Shown here: positions 8,527 to 16,930 of the stretch, piece by piece
Layout: each line of letters begins with the position of its first letter
How positions within the stretch are numbered: the first letter of the stretch is position 1
DNA from: an uncultured Ruminococcus sp.
Lineage (GTDB): Bacteria; Bacillota; Clostridia; Oscillospirales; Ruminococcaceae
Assembly: GCA_947627445.1 (NCBI GenBank)
Contig: CANQWA010000007.1
Coordinates: 1 to 64,000 of the forward strand
Length of the DNA: 64,000 bases
Reading direction: 5' to 3'
Translations under genes and position numbers: made by a program
Notes under the pieces: generated by a model
Databases searched by the model: none
Told to the model about the DNA's origin: nothing
The model's input: only the letters and a program-made list of their open reading frames with translations

Positions 8527-9294
8527 TTACTTAGAAGCCTCAGCCAGCAGCACACCGAACTTGTCAGCTACCAGAGAAGCACCGCCGATCAGACCGCCGT
8601 CGATATCTTCTTTTGCCAGCAGTTCTGCACAGTTCTTTTCATTCATAGAACCGCCGTACTGAATGGTCATGCCGTCAGCAATTGCCTTGTCATACAGAGA
8701 AGCAACCGTTGCACGAATAAATGCACAAACCTCTTGTGCCTGCTCTGCGGTAGCGGTCTTGCCTGTACCGATCGCCCATACCGGCTCGTAAGCGATCACG
8801 AGGTTCTGTACCTGATCTGCGGAAAGTCCGTTCAGAGCAACCTTGACCTGCTTTGCCACAATCTCTTCGGTGATACCCTGCTCACGCTCTGTGAGAGTCT
8901 CGCCAACGCACAGAATAACCGTCATACCTGCTTCGATGGCAGCAGTGGTACGCTTGTTGACAGTCTCATCGGTTTCACCGAAATACTGTCTGCGCTCAGA
9001 GTGACCAACGATGACATACTTGACACCCATTTCTGTCAGCATATCTGCGGAGATCTCGCCGGTGAAAGCGCCGCTCTTTTCAAAGTGTACGTTCTCTGCG
9101 CCTACTTCAATGTTTGTGCCCTGTGTCAGAGACAGTGCTGTTTCCAGATTGGTGAAGGGTACACAGATAATCACACCGCAGGTCTTATCTGCTGCAATGG
9201 GTTTGAGAGCTTCAATCAGCTCAGCAGCTTCCTTGCGGTTCTTATTCATTTTCCAGTTGCCGGCAATAATTGCCTTTCTCAGAGATTTGTTCAT
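8527..9294 (-). CDS. tpiA: Triose-phosphate isomerase
   Basis: This 255-residue TIM barrel interconverts dihydroxyacetone phosphate and glyceraldehyde 3-phosphate. The catalytic residues are visible: Lys15 in AGNWKMN, His98 in VGHSERR and Glu170 in AYEPVWAIGTG. The start is the ATG at 9294. It overlaps the stop codon of the small membrane protein gene as ATGA, which suggests translational coupling, and AGGAAGAGG precedes it. Fifteen residues of the longer open frame are discarded because they do not fit the family. It is the third gene of the glycolytic operon. Confidence 0.97.
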   Translation of the reverse strand: MNKSLRKAIIAGNWKMNKNRKEAAELIEALKPIAADKTCGVIICVPFTNLETALSLTQGTNIEVGAENVHFEKSGAFTGEISADMLTEMGVKYVIVGHSERRQYFGETDETVNKRTTAAIEAGMTVILCVGETLTEREQGITEEIVAKQVKVALNGLSADQVQNLVIAYEPVWAIGTGKTATAEQAQEVCAFIRATVASLYDKAIADGMTIQYGGSMNEKNCAELLAKEDIDGGLIGGASLVADKFGVLLAEASK

Positions 9295-9509
9295 TTGGAT
9301 TTCCTCTTTCCTTTCGGTTTTTCGCAGCTGCATTCGCACTCGTCTTCATCACAGCCGTTGATGGTATTATTGCTGCCGATGCATATGCCCTTGGAAAAGG
9401 GGATCAGCAGCATGCCCAGTATCAAGCCGCACAGTGCACCAACAACTAAGGCGGTTGTGGGATTTTGCAAGGCTTTGAGAAGTTTCTTTTTCAGGTCACA
9501 TTTCATCAT
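9291..9509 (-). CDS. Small membrane protein with Cys/acid-rich tail, in the glycolytic operon
   Basis: I do not recognise this 72-residue protein. It begins with a basic stretch (MMKCDLKKKLLKAL), followed by one glycine-rich membrane segment (about residues 18-38, TTALVVGALCGLILGMLLIP). The C-terminal tail has the cluster CDEDECECSCE and ends in a run of Lys/Arg. The membrane part resembles short YtxH-like proteins. The acidic cysteine cluster could bind a metal, but that is inference. It starts 16 bases after the pgk stop and its stop overlaps the tpiA start (ATGA), so it is certainly co-transcribed and probably co-translated with glycolytic genes. A link between glycolysis and the membrane is conceivable but unsupported. 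Confidence 0.75.
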   Translation of the reverse strand: MMKCDLKKKLLKALQNPTTALVVGALCGLILGMLLIPFSKGICIGSNNTINGCDEDECECSCEKPKGKRKSK

Positions 9510-9525
9510 TGTTTTTCCTCGAAGA

Positions 9526-10740
9526 TTACTTGTCAGCAATCACAGCAACACCCGGCAGAACCTTGCCCTCCAGGTATTCCAGAGAAGCGCCGCCGCCAGT
9601 GGAGATGTGGCTCATTTTATCTGCAAAGCCCAGCTGCATCACGGCTGCTGCGGAATCGCCGCCGCCGATAATGGTGGTTGCATCGGTATCAGCCAGAGCC
9701 TGTGCCACAGCGATGGTACCCTTGCTCAGGATCGGATTCTCGAATACGCCCATAGGACCGTTCCATACCACCGTCTTTGCGGACTTGACTGCGTCAGCAA
9801 ACAAAGCCTGTGTTTTTTCGCCAATATCCAGACCCATCTTGTCAGCCGGGATCTCGTGAGAATCATAGGTGGTTACCTCGATTTCTGCATCAATGGGATC
9901 CGGGAATGCAGCAGCAGTTACGGTATCTACCGGCAGAAGCAGAGTCTTGCCGTTTGCCTTTGCTTTTTCCAGCATTTCTTTGCAATAGTCCAGCTTAGAA
10001 TCATCTACCAGAGAAGTACCGACCTCATAGCCCTGTGCCTTCAGGAAGGTATAAGCCATACCGCCGCCAATGATCAGGGTGTCACACTTTTCCAGCAGAT
10101 TGGAGATCACGTTCAGTTTATCAGCGACCTTAGCGCCGCCCAGAATTGCTACGAAGGGACGAACCGGTGTTTCCACTGCGTTGCCCAAGAACTGGATTTC
10201 TTTCTGCATCAGATAGCCGACAGCAGTTTCATCCACAAACTTGGTCACGCCAGCGGTAGAAGCATGTGCTCTGTGTGCGCTGCCGAATGCATCCATGACG
10301 AATACATCTGCCAGAGAAGCCAGTTCCTTGCTGAATTCTTCGCCGTTTTTGGTTTCGTCAGCACCGCGGAAACGGGTATTCTCCAGAACAATGATCTCCC
10401 CATCCTGCATAGCATCTACAGCAGCCCTTACGGAATCATCTACAACGGTGTCGGAGGGAACAAAGGTCACCTTGGCGGAAACCAGTTCACCCAGACGGGC
10501 AGCAGCAGCAGCCAGAGAGAACTTTGCCTCTGGACCGTTCTTCGGCTTGCCCAGATGAGAGCAAAGGATCACCTTGCCGCCCTCAGAACTCAGCTTGTTG
10601 ATGGTGGGGAGTGCAGCCTGGATGCGGTTATCGTTGGTGATAACGCCGTCCTTCATGGGAACGTTAAAATCCACACGAACAAGCACACGCTTGCCCTTTA
10701 CATTGATGTCGTCTACAGATACTTTGTTTAAACCTGCCAT
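9526..10740 (-). CDS. pgk: Phosphoglycerate kinase
   Basis: This 404-residue enzyme transfers phosphate from 1,3-bisphosphoglycerate to ADP. The N-terminal signature [10 protein letters not shown] is at about residues 19-28. The substrate-binding SHLGKPK is near residue 60. The nucleotide-binding region NGPMGVFE and GGGDSAAA are in the C-terminal half. Length and architecture are standard. It is the first gene of the glycolytic operon; gapA is not in the window. The ATG at 10740 has an AAAGGAC site, and the promoter and leader hairpin lie directly upstream. Confidence 0.98.
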   Translation of the reverse strand: MAGLNKVSVDDINVKGKRVLVRVDFNVPMKDGVITNDNRIQAALPTINKLSSEGGKVILCSHLGKPKNGPEAKFSLAAAAARLGELVSAKVTFVPSDTVVDDSVRAAVDAMQDGEIIVLENTRFRGADETKNGEEFSKELASLADVFVMDAFGSAHRAHASTAGVTKFVDETAVGYLMQKEIQFLGNAVETPVRPFVAILGGAKVADKLNVISNLLEKCDTLIIGGGMAYTFLKAQGYEVGTSLVDDSKLDYCKEMLEKAKANGKTLLLPVDTVTAAAFPDPIDAEIEVTTYDSHEIPADKMGLDIGEKTQALFADAVKSAKTVVWNGPMGVFENPILSKGTIAVAQALADTDATTIIGGGDSAAAVMQLGFADKMSHISTGGGASLEYLEGKVLPGVAVIADK

Positions 10741-10773
10741 TTGATTGACGTCCTTTCAAATAAAGATATACGG

Positions 10774-10793
10774 GATCGCACACGAATGCGATC
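10774..10793 (-). promoter_or_regulatory. 7-bp hairpin in the pgk operon leader
   Basis: GATCGCA (10774-10780) and TGCGATC (10787-10793) form a perfect stem with a 6-base loop. It lies between the promoter and the pgk ribosome binding site, a few bases after the predicted start, and could be an operator or a 5' stabilising hairpin. Confidence 0.5.
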
Positions 10794-10800
10794 ATCTATT

Positions 10801-10829
10801 ATTATACACTATTTTTCAGAATTTTGCAA
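10801..10829 (-). promoter_or_regulatory. Promoter of the pgk-tpiA-gpmI operon
   Basis: A perfect TATAAT -10 (10801-10806) and a TTGCAA -35 (10824-10829) are 17 bases apart on the minus strand. Confidence 0.75.
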
Positions 10830-10948
10830 GGGGTTTGGAAATATTTTCTGAAAAAATAGAGATTTTTACAAAAAATATGGTTCTTCCGCACATATCGAAA
10901 GCGTTACACCTGGATACAAAACCTTTTTTCTCTTTTGAAGACCGGTTT

Positions 10949-13786
10949 TTATCGGTTGTTTTTTTGTTCCAGATAGGGTTTCAGATATTTTCCGGTATAG
11001 GAATTCGGGCAGGCAGCAACCTGTTCCGGTGTACCGCTGACCACAATTGTTCCCCCCTTGTCGCCCCCTTCAGGACCCAGATCAATTATATGATCGGCAA
11101 TCTTGATCACATTCAGGTTGTGTTCGATAATTACTACTGTATTCCCGGCATCTGTTAGCTGTTGCAGCACCTGGATCAGACGGTGAACATCTGCGGTATG
11201 CAGTCCGGTGGTAGGCTCATCCAGGATATAAATGGTCTTGCCGGTAGGACGCTTGGACAGTTCTGTGGCAAGTTTGACACGCTGCGCCTCGCCGCCGGAA
11301 AGGGTCGTAGCCGGCTGACCGATTTTCAGATAGCCCAGTCCAACCATGTTCAAGGTGTTTAACTTTCGTGCGATCTTGGGGATATGCGCAAAAAATGCCG
11401 CGCCCTCTTCCACCGTCATTTCCAGTACATCGTAGATGGATTTCCCTTTGTATTTCACCGACAGAGTTTCCCGGTTGTACCGTTGTCCCTTGCATACTTC
11501 GCAGGGAACATACACATCCGGCAGAAAGTGCATCTCAATGCGCAGAATGCCATCGCCCTGACACGCTTCGCATCGACCGCCTTTGACATTAAAGGAAAAT
11601 CTCCCGGAAGTGTAGCCCTTTGCCTTGGCATCCTGCGTCTTGGAAAACAAATCCCGGATATCGGTGAATACTCCCGTATAAGTTGCCGGATTGGAACGCG
11701 GCGTTCTGCCGATGGGAGACTGGTCGATATCAATGACTTTATCCAGATGCTCCAGACCTTCCATGCTGTCAAAATCTCCGTAACGGGTACGGGCATGGTT
11801 CAGTTTTGCTGCCAGATACTTATAGAGAATCTCGTTAATCAGAGAGGATTTTCCCGAGCCGGAAACACCTGTGACACAGGTGAGTACACCAAGGGGAATG
11901 GTGACATCAATATTTTTCAGATTGTGTTCTCTTGCACCGTGAATGCGCAAGGCGTTGCCGTTTCCGGTACGGCGGCTTTCCGGCAGGGGAATACATCGGC
12001 TGCCGCTAAGATACTGACCAGTAATAGATTCCTCACACGCCAAAAGTCCCTTGACATCGCCGGCATATACGACCTTACCGCCGTTGACACCAGCTCCCGG
12101 TCCGATATCCACCACATAATCCGCTGCTAAGATTGTGTCGTCATCATGTTCTACCACGATCAGTGTATTTCCCAGATCCCGCAGATGCTTCAGGGTGTCT
12201 ATCAGCTTGTCGTTATCCCGTTGGTGCAGACCAATGCTGGGCTCGTCCAGGATATACAGCACGCCCATGAGATACGAGCCGATTTGGGTCGCCAGACGAA
12301 TCCGTTGGCTTTCACCGCCGGAAAGCGTTCCGGCATTCCGGGAAAGAGTCAGATAGTCCAGGCCTACATTTTTCAGAAAGCCCAGCCGTTCTCGGATTTC
12401 TTTGACGACACGGGCGGCAATGGCAGCTTCCCGCTCTGTCAGTGTCAGGTGTTCCAGAAAATCCAGAGCAGCAGATACCGACAGATCGGTTAGCTCCATA
12501 ATATTCCGGGCACCCACTGTGACCCCGAGAACCTCCGGTTTTAGCCGTTTGCCGTGACAGACCGGACAGGGGACATCGCTCATCAGGGCGCTGATCTCCT
12601 CCTTTGCCCGTTCCGAGCCCTCTGCAAATCGCCGTCTCAGATTGGGAATGATCCCTTCAAAGGGCGTGCTGAAGCCTTCGGTTTTTCCCCCTGCCGTGGT
12701 GCGGTGGAGAAATAGCCGTTTGCCCTGTGTGCCGTATAGAAACAGATCTAATTGTTCTGGTTTCAGCTTTTTGACCGGGACATCCAGAGAAATGCCATAT
12801 TGATTTGAAATGGCAGTGTAATACATCATGGCAATAGAGCTTTCATCCAGCGTATTCCAGCCGCAGGCTTTAATGGCGCCCTGACGGATGCTTAGATCCG
12901 GATTGGGGACGATGAGCTTCGGGTCGATTTCCTGAAACACACCCAGACCGGTACAATGAGGACACGCACCAAAGGGGTTGTTGAAGGAGAACATCCGGGG
13001 AGTCAGTTCCTCCACAGAAACGCCGTGCTCCGGGCAGGCATAGCTCTGGGAGAACAGCATTTCCTCACCGCCGATGACATCTACCATGACCAGTCCGCCG
13101 GTGAGTGACAGAACCGTTTCCAAACTGTCTGTCAGGCGGGTACGGAGAGAGGGCTTTGCCACCAGACGATCCACAATGATCTCAATGTCATGCTTCTTGT
13201 TTTTATCCAGTGCGATCTCTTCAGACAGATCGTACTGACTGCCATCCACACGGACACGGACATAACCGGATTTTTTAGCACTTTCCAGTACTTTGACATG
13301 CTGACCTTTTTTGCCTCGGACAACGGGGGCTAACAGTTGAAAGCGTGTACCCTCCTCCAACTCCATGATGCGGTCTACGATCTCATCCACGGATTGCTGT
13401 CTGATTTCTCTTCCGCAGACCGGACAGTGGGGGATGCCGATACGGGCATAGAGCAGACGGAGATAATCGTAGATCTCCGTCACAGTTCCCACAGTAGAGC
13501 GAGGGTTTTTCGAGGTGGTTTTCTGGTCGATGGAAATAGCCGGTGACAAGCCCTCAATGCTGTCCACATCTGGTTTTTCCATCTGTCCCAGAAATTGACG
13601 AGCATAGGAGGAAAGACTTTCCATATAACGCCGCTGACCATCTGCAAAAATGGTGTCAAATGCCAGAGAGGATTTTCCTGAGCCGGACAGTCCTGTCATG
13701 ACGATTAGTTTATCACGGGGCATTTCCACATGGATGTTTTTCAGATTATTGGCACGTGCGCCATGCACGATGATTTTTTCCAGCAT
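10949..13786 (-). CDS. uvrA: Excinuclease ABC subunit A
   Basis: UvrA is the damage-sensing ATPase of nucleotide excision repair; its dimer loads UvrB on lesions. This 945-residue copy has the two ABC modules in order. The first Walker A is GLSGSGKSS (32-40) and the first signature LSGGESQR. The second Walker A is GVSGSGKSS and the second signature LSGGEAQR. Zinc-module cysteine pairs include CPVCGRE, CPHCTG, CPVCHGK and the late [15 protein letters not shown]. The ATG at 13786 lies two bases after the uvrB stop, so the two genes form an operon. The length is standard for bacterial UvrA. Confidence 0.98.
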   Translation of the reverse strand: MLEKIIVHGARANNLKNIHVEMPRDKLIVMTGLSGSGKSSLAFDTIFADGQRRYMESLSSYARQFLGQMEKPDVDSIEGLSPAISIDQKTTSKNPRSTVGTVTEIYDYLRLLYARIGIPHCPVCGREIRQQSVDEIVDRIMELEEGTRFQLLAPVVRGKKGQHVKVLESAKKSGYVRVRVDGSQYDLSEEIALDKNKKHDIEIIVDRLVAKPSLRTRLTDSLETVLSLTGGLVMVDVIGGEEMLFSQSYACPEHGVSVEELTPRMFSFNNPFGACPHCTGLGVFQEIDPKLIVPNPDLSIRQGAIKACGWNTLDESSIAMMYYTAISNQYGISLDVPVKKLKPEQLDLFLYGTQGKRLFLHRTTAGGKTEGFSTPFEGIIPNLRRRFAEGSERAKEEISALMSDVPCPVCHGKRLKPEVLGVTVGARNIMELTDLSVSAALDFLEHLTLTEREAAIAARVVKEIRERLGFLKNVGLDYLTLSRNAGTLSGGESQRIRLATQIGSYLMGVLYILDEPSIGLHQRDNDKLIDTLKHLRDLGNTLIVVEHDDDTILAADYVVDIGPGAGVNGGKVVYAGDVKGLLACEESITGQYLSGSRCIPLPESRRTGNGNALRIHGAREHNLKNIDVTIPLGVLTCVTGVSGSGKSSLINEILYKYLAAKLNHARTRYGDFDSMEGLEHLDKVIDIDQSPIGRTPRSNPATYTGVFTDIRDLFSKTQDAKAKGYTSGRFSFNVKGGRCEACQGDGILRIEMHFLPDVYVPCEVCKGQRYNRETLSVKYKGKSIYDVLEMTVEEGAAFFAHIPKIARKLNTLNMVGLGYLKIGQPATTLSGGEAQRVKLATELSKRPTGKTIYILDEPTTGLHTADVHRLIQVLQQLTDAGNTVVIIEHNLNVIKIADHIIDLGPEGGDKGGTIVVSGTPEQVAACPNSYTGKYLKPYLEQKNNR

Positions 13787-13788
13787 AA

Positions 13789-15753
13789 TTACTCCTGTTC
13801 CTCCAATTCTCGTATTTTGTCCCGGAGATAGGCTGCATGTTCAAATTCCAGCAGCTTTGCCGCTTCTTTCATCTGTATACGGAGTTGTTCCAAAAGCTTC
13901 TGTTTTTCTTTGCCGCGGAGCTTTTTGCCAGAGGTCTTTTTCTCCACCTCCGCCTTGGTGGTGATTTCGATCACGTCACGGATGTCTTTGCGAATGGTCT
14001 GGGGCACAATGCCGTGGGCTTCATTATATGCCATCTGCTTGGCACGGCGGCGTTCGGTTTCTGTAATGGCACGTTCCATAGAGCCGGTGACTGCATCGGC
14101 ATACATGATGACCTGTCCTCCGGCATTTCTGGCAGCTCGTCCAATGGTTTGTATCATAGAAGTTTCACTGCGCAAAAATCCCTCTTTATCCGCATCCAGA
14201 ATTGCCACCAGGGACACCTCCGGAATATCCAGACCCTCACGGAGCAGGTTGATGCCCACCAGCACGTCGAATTCACCCAGACGCAGGTCACGGATGATCT
14301 CCATACGTTCTACAGTGTCAATGTCATGGTGGAGATAGCGTACCCTGACGCCCATGCGTTCCAGATAAGCGGTCAGATCCTCTGCCATTTTTTTGGTTAG
14401 TGTAGTGACAAGAACACGTTCGTTTCGTTGAGCACGCATGTGGATCTCTGAAAATAAGTCCTCGATCTGCCCCTCTACCGGCTTGACGGTGATCTCGGGA
14501 TCTAACAATCCTGTGGGACGGATCACCTGTTCGGCAATGTGGGTGCAGTGCTCCCGCTCAAAAGGTCCGGGGGTGGCACTGACATAGATCGCCTGATGCA
14601 CGTGACTGTAGAATTCGTCAAAATTCAGGGGACGGTTGTCAAAGGCACTGGGCAGACGGAAACCATAATCCACCAGTGTCTGCTTCCGGGCACGATCGCC
14701 GGCAAACATGGCACGAACCTGGGGCAATGTCACATGGCTTTCGTCTACCACCAGCAGGAAATCCTCGGGGAAGTGATCTAAGAGGGTATAGGGGACGCTT
14801 CCCGGTGGTCTGCCTGCCAGCACACGGGAATAATTCTCAATGCCGCTGCAAAAGCCGATCTCCTCCAGCATTTCCATGTCATACTGGGTGCGCTGCTGGA
14901 TGCGTTGAGCTTCGATGAGCTTGTGATTTTCGGTAAACCATGCCGCCCGTTCTATCATTTCCCGGCGGATTTCCTGTACTGCCTTTGTGATTTTTTCACT
15001 TCCCACTACATAGTGAGAAGCTGGCATAATGGCGGCATGTTGCATCATTGCAGTAATCTCTCCGGTAATTACGTTGATCTCACAGATACGGTCAATCTCA
15101 TCGCCGAAGTATTCCACACGGATCGCCTTGTCTGTGGAATTTGCCGGAAAAATTTCCACCACATCTCCTCGGACACGAAACTTGTTCCGGACAAAGTTAA
15201 TGTCGTTGCGCTCATACTGAATGGCGGCAAGCTCTTTTGTCAGCTGTTGAATGGGTTTTTCCATGCCTTGCCGCACGGAAACAGTCATAGAACGGTATTC
15301 CTCCGGACTTCCCAGAGAATAGATGCAGGACACGCTGGCGACAATGATGACATCACGCCGTTCTGCCAGGGCAGAGGTAGCGCTGTGTCGCATTTTGTCG
15401 ATCTCATCATTAATAGAGGAATCCTTTTCGATATAGCTGTCCGTGCTGGGGATATAGGCTTCCGGCTGGTAGTAGTCGTAGTAGGATACAAAGTATTCTA
15501 CCGCATTATGGGGAAAAAACTCCCGGAATTCGGAACAAAGCTGTGCTGCCAGAATCTTATTGTGTGCCAGTACCAGTGTGGGCTTGTTGACCTGTGCAAT
15601 GACGTTGGCAATAGTAAAGGTCTTGCCTGAACCGGTGACACCCAGTAAAGTTTGTTCCCGCTGACCGGCTTGAATGCCGTGAACCAGTTCGGCAATTGCT
15701 TCCGGCTGGTCGCCTGTAGGGGTGAAGGGCGCATGCAGTTCAAAGTGATCCAT
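13789..15753 (-). CDS. uvrB: Excinuclease ABC subunit B
   Basis: UvrB verifies DNA damage, recruits UvrC and hands over to UvrD. The 654-residue protein has Walker A GVTGSGKT (38-45), the beta-hairpin region [12 protein letters not shown], the helicase motifs ([10 protein letters not shown] and the GRAARN region) and a C-terminal UVR coiled coil ([18 protein letters not shown]) that binds UvrC. The start is the ATG at 15753, eight bases after AGGGAGG; an upstream in-frame start would add ten non-family residues. It is the first gene of uvrB-uvrA, behind a near-perfect promoter with a LexA-like motif in the start region, which fits SOS control. Confidence 0.97.
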   Translation of the reverse strand: MDHFELHAPFTPTGDQPEAIAELVHGIQAGQREQTLLGVTGSGKTFTIANVIAQVNKPTLVLAHNKILAAQLCSEFREFFPHNAVEYFVSYYDYYQPEAYIPSTDSYIEKDSSINDEIDKMRHSATSALAERRDVIIVASVSCIYSLGSPEEYRSMTVSVRQGMEKPIQQLTKELAAIQYERNDINFVRNKFRVRGDVVEIFPANSTDKAIRVEYFGDEIDRICEINVITGEITAMMQHAAIMPASHYVVGSEKITKAVQEIRREMIERAAWFTENHKLIEAQRIQQRTQYDMEMLEEIGFCSGIENYSRVLAGRPPGSVPYTLLDHFPEDFLLVVDESHVTLPQVRAMFAGDRARKQTLVDYGFRLPSAFDNRPLNFDEFYSHVHQAIYVSATPGPFEREHCTHIAEQVIRPTGLLDPEITVKPVEGQIEDLFSEIHMRAQRNERVLVTTLTKKMAEDLTAYLERMGVRVRYLHHDIDTVERMEIIRDLRLGEFDVLVGINLLREGLDIPEVSLVAILDADKEGFLRSETSMIQTIGRAARNAGGQVIMYADAVTGSMERAITETERRRAKQMAYNEAHGIVPQTIRKDIRDVIEITTKAEVEKKTSGKKLRGKEKQKLLEQLRIQMKEAAKLLEFEHAAYLRDKIRELEEQE

Positions 15754-15788
15754 ATAGACCGCCTCCCTGATGGGTCGATACACGCTTA

Positions 15789-15800
15789 GAACTTGTTTTC
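15789..15800 (-). promoter_or_regulatory. LexA-box-like motif at uvrB start region
   Basis: The plus-strand text GAACTTGTTTTC fits the Gram-positive LexA/DinR core GAAC-N4-GTTC with one mismatch. It lies just downstream of the -10 box, where a repressor would block uvrB. It also resembles the MITE terminal repeat seen elsewhere in the window, so the call is tentative. Confidence 0.45.
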
Positions 15801-15807
15801 ACTATAT

Positions 15808-15836
15808 ATTATACATAGATACGGGGGAAAAGTCAA
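15808..15836 (-). promoter_or_regulatory. Promoter of uvrB-uvrA
   Basis: TTGACT (15831-15836) and TATAAT (15808-15813) are 17 bases apart on the minus strand. Confidence 0.85.
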
Positions 15837-15908
15837 CAAACGAAAAAAGAAAAATGACGGAAAGATGTTGAAAAGACGGCGGTTGAAAGACACGAAACAG
15901 ACTTTGAT

Positions 15909-15948
15909 AAAAAAGCCTGTTTCCCATCTTTTTCAATGGAAAACAGGC
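15909..15948 (-). terminator. Terminator of the GT-C/GtrB operon
   Basis: GCCTGTTT (15915-15922) pairs with AAACAGGC (15941-15948). On the minus strand the stem is followed by TTTTTT. It lies ten bases after the GtrB-like stop codon. Confidence 0.85.
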
Positions 15949-15957
15949 TATGTGTTC

Positions 15958-16908
15958 TCACTCTTCATCTGAGAGATATGTTTCTACAAAATATTTCGGA
16001 CGCTCTTTCGTTTCCAAATACGCCTTTCCGACATACTGCCCAATGATCCCAATTGCCAGAAGCTGCAGCCCTCCAATCGCCCATATGGACACGATCAGCG
16101 AAGTCCAGCCAGTGGTCGTCGCTCCAGCAAAATGCCGTATTACAGAGTAAACCAACATCGCAATGCTTACCAGAAAGATCACAATACCCAACCGAGTGAT
16201 TATCGTAATGGGTTTTGTGGACATGGAAGTGATTCCCTCCCATGCAAAGGAAAGCATTTTACGCAGGGGATATTTCGATTCACCGGCAAGCCGTTCCTTC
16301 CGGGCATAGTACACACAATCGCTTTTGTACCCAATCAATGGCACAACACCCCGGAGAAACATATTGACTTCCTTGAAATCCTCCAGAGCATGCAATGCCC
16401 GTTTGCTCATGAGGCGATAATCTGCATGGTTGTACACAATATCCGTACCCATGTGATGCATCATTTTATAATAGCCCTGTGCTGTGAATTTTTTGAAAAA
16501 AGTATCCGTATCCCGGGCACTGCGCACGCCGTAGACAATATCGTTTCCGGCATAGTATTTCTCCACCATTTCGTCAATGGCATTGATATCATCCTGGAGA
16601 TCTGCGTCCAGAGAAATTGCCATGTCACAATACGCCTTGACTGTCATCAATCCAGCAAGCAGTGCATTCTGATGTCCCCGGTTTCGGGAAAGACAGATGC
16701 CCTGATAGATGGGTTCTTCCCGGTGGAACTGCTTAATGATCTCCCAGGTGCGATCCCTTGAGCCGTCATTCACAAAGACGATGCGGCTTTTTTCCGAAAT
16801 CTTTTTTGACTCCATCAGCGTTTGCATTTTTGACAGAAGCTGTCTTGCTGTTTCCGGCAGAACCTCTTCTTCATTGTAGCAGGGAATCACCAGATATAAC
16901 GTATCCAT
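15958..16908 (-). CDS. GtrB-like polyprenyl-phosphate glycosyltransferase (GT2)
   Basis: The 316-residue protein is a family 2 glycosyltransferase of the GtrB/DPM1 type. These enzymes transfer a sugar from a nucleotide donor to undecaprenyl phosphate at the inner membrane face. The N-terminal fold begins with VIPCYNEEEVLPE, and the metal-binding DAD is at residues 101-103 (SLDADLQDD). Two membrane segments (about 238-262 and 274-300) close the protein, as in GtrB. It follows the 823-residue membrane protein by 22 bases. The pair matches the usual arrangement of a carrier-lipid charging enzyme with a GT-C transferase that uses the product outside. The sugar is unknown. Confidence 0.9.
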   Translation of the reverse strand: MDTLYLVIPCYNEEEVLPETARQLLSKMQTLMESKKISEKSRIVFVNDGSRDRTWEIIKQFHREEPIYQGICLSRNRGHQNALLAGLMTVKAYCDMAISLDADLQDDINAIDEMVEKYYAGNDIVYGVRSARDTDTFFKKFTAQGYYKMMHHMGTDIVYNHADYRLMSKRALHALEDFKEVNMFLRGVVPLIGYKSDCVYYARKERLAGESKYPLRKMLSFAWEGITSMSTKPITIITRLGIVIFLVSIAMLVYSVIRHFAGATTTGWTSLIVSIWAIGGLQLLAIGIIGQYVGKAYLETKERPKYFVETYLSDEE

Positions 16909-16930
16909 TCAAAAATGCCCCCTTAGCGAA

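Noticed and set aside
8506..10731. A 741-codon plus-strand frame opposite pgk, the small membrane protein and tpiA.
   Set aside because: It is an antisense shadow of strongly biased glycolytic genes, rich in Cys/His/Phe, and its start lacks a binding site.
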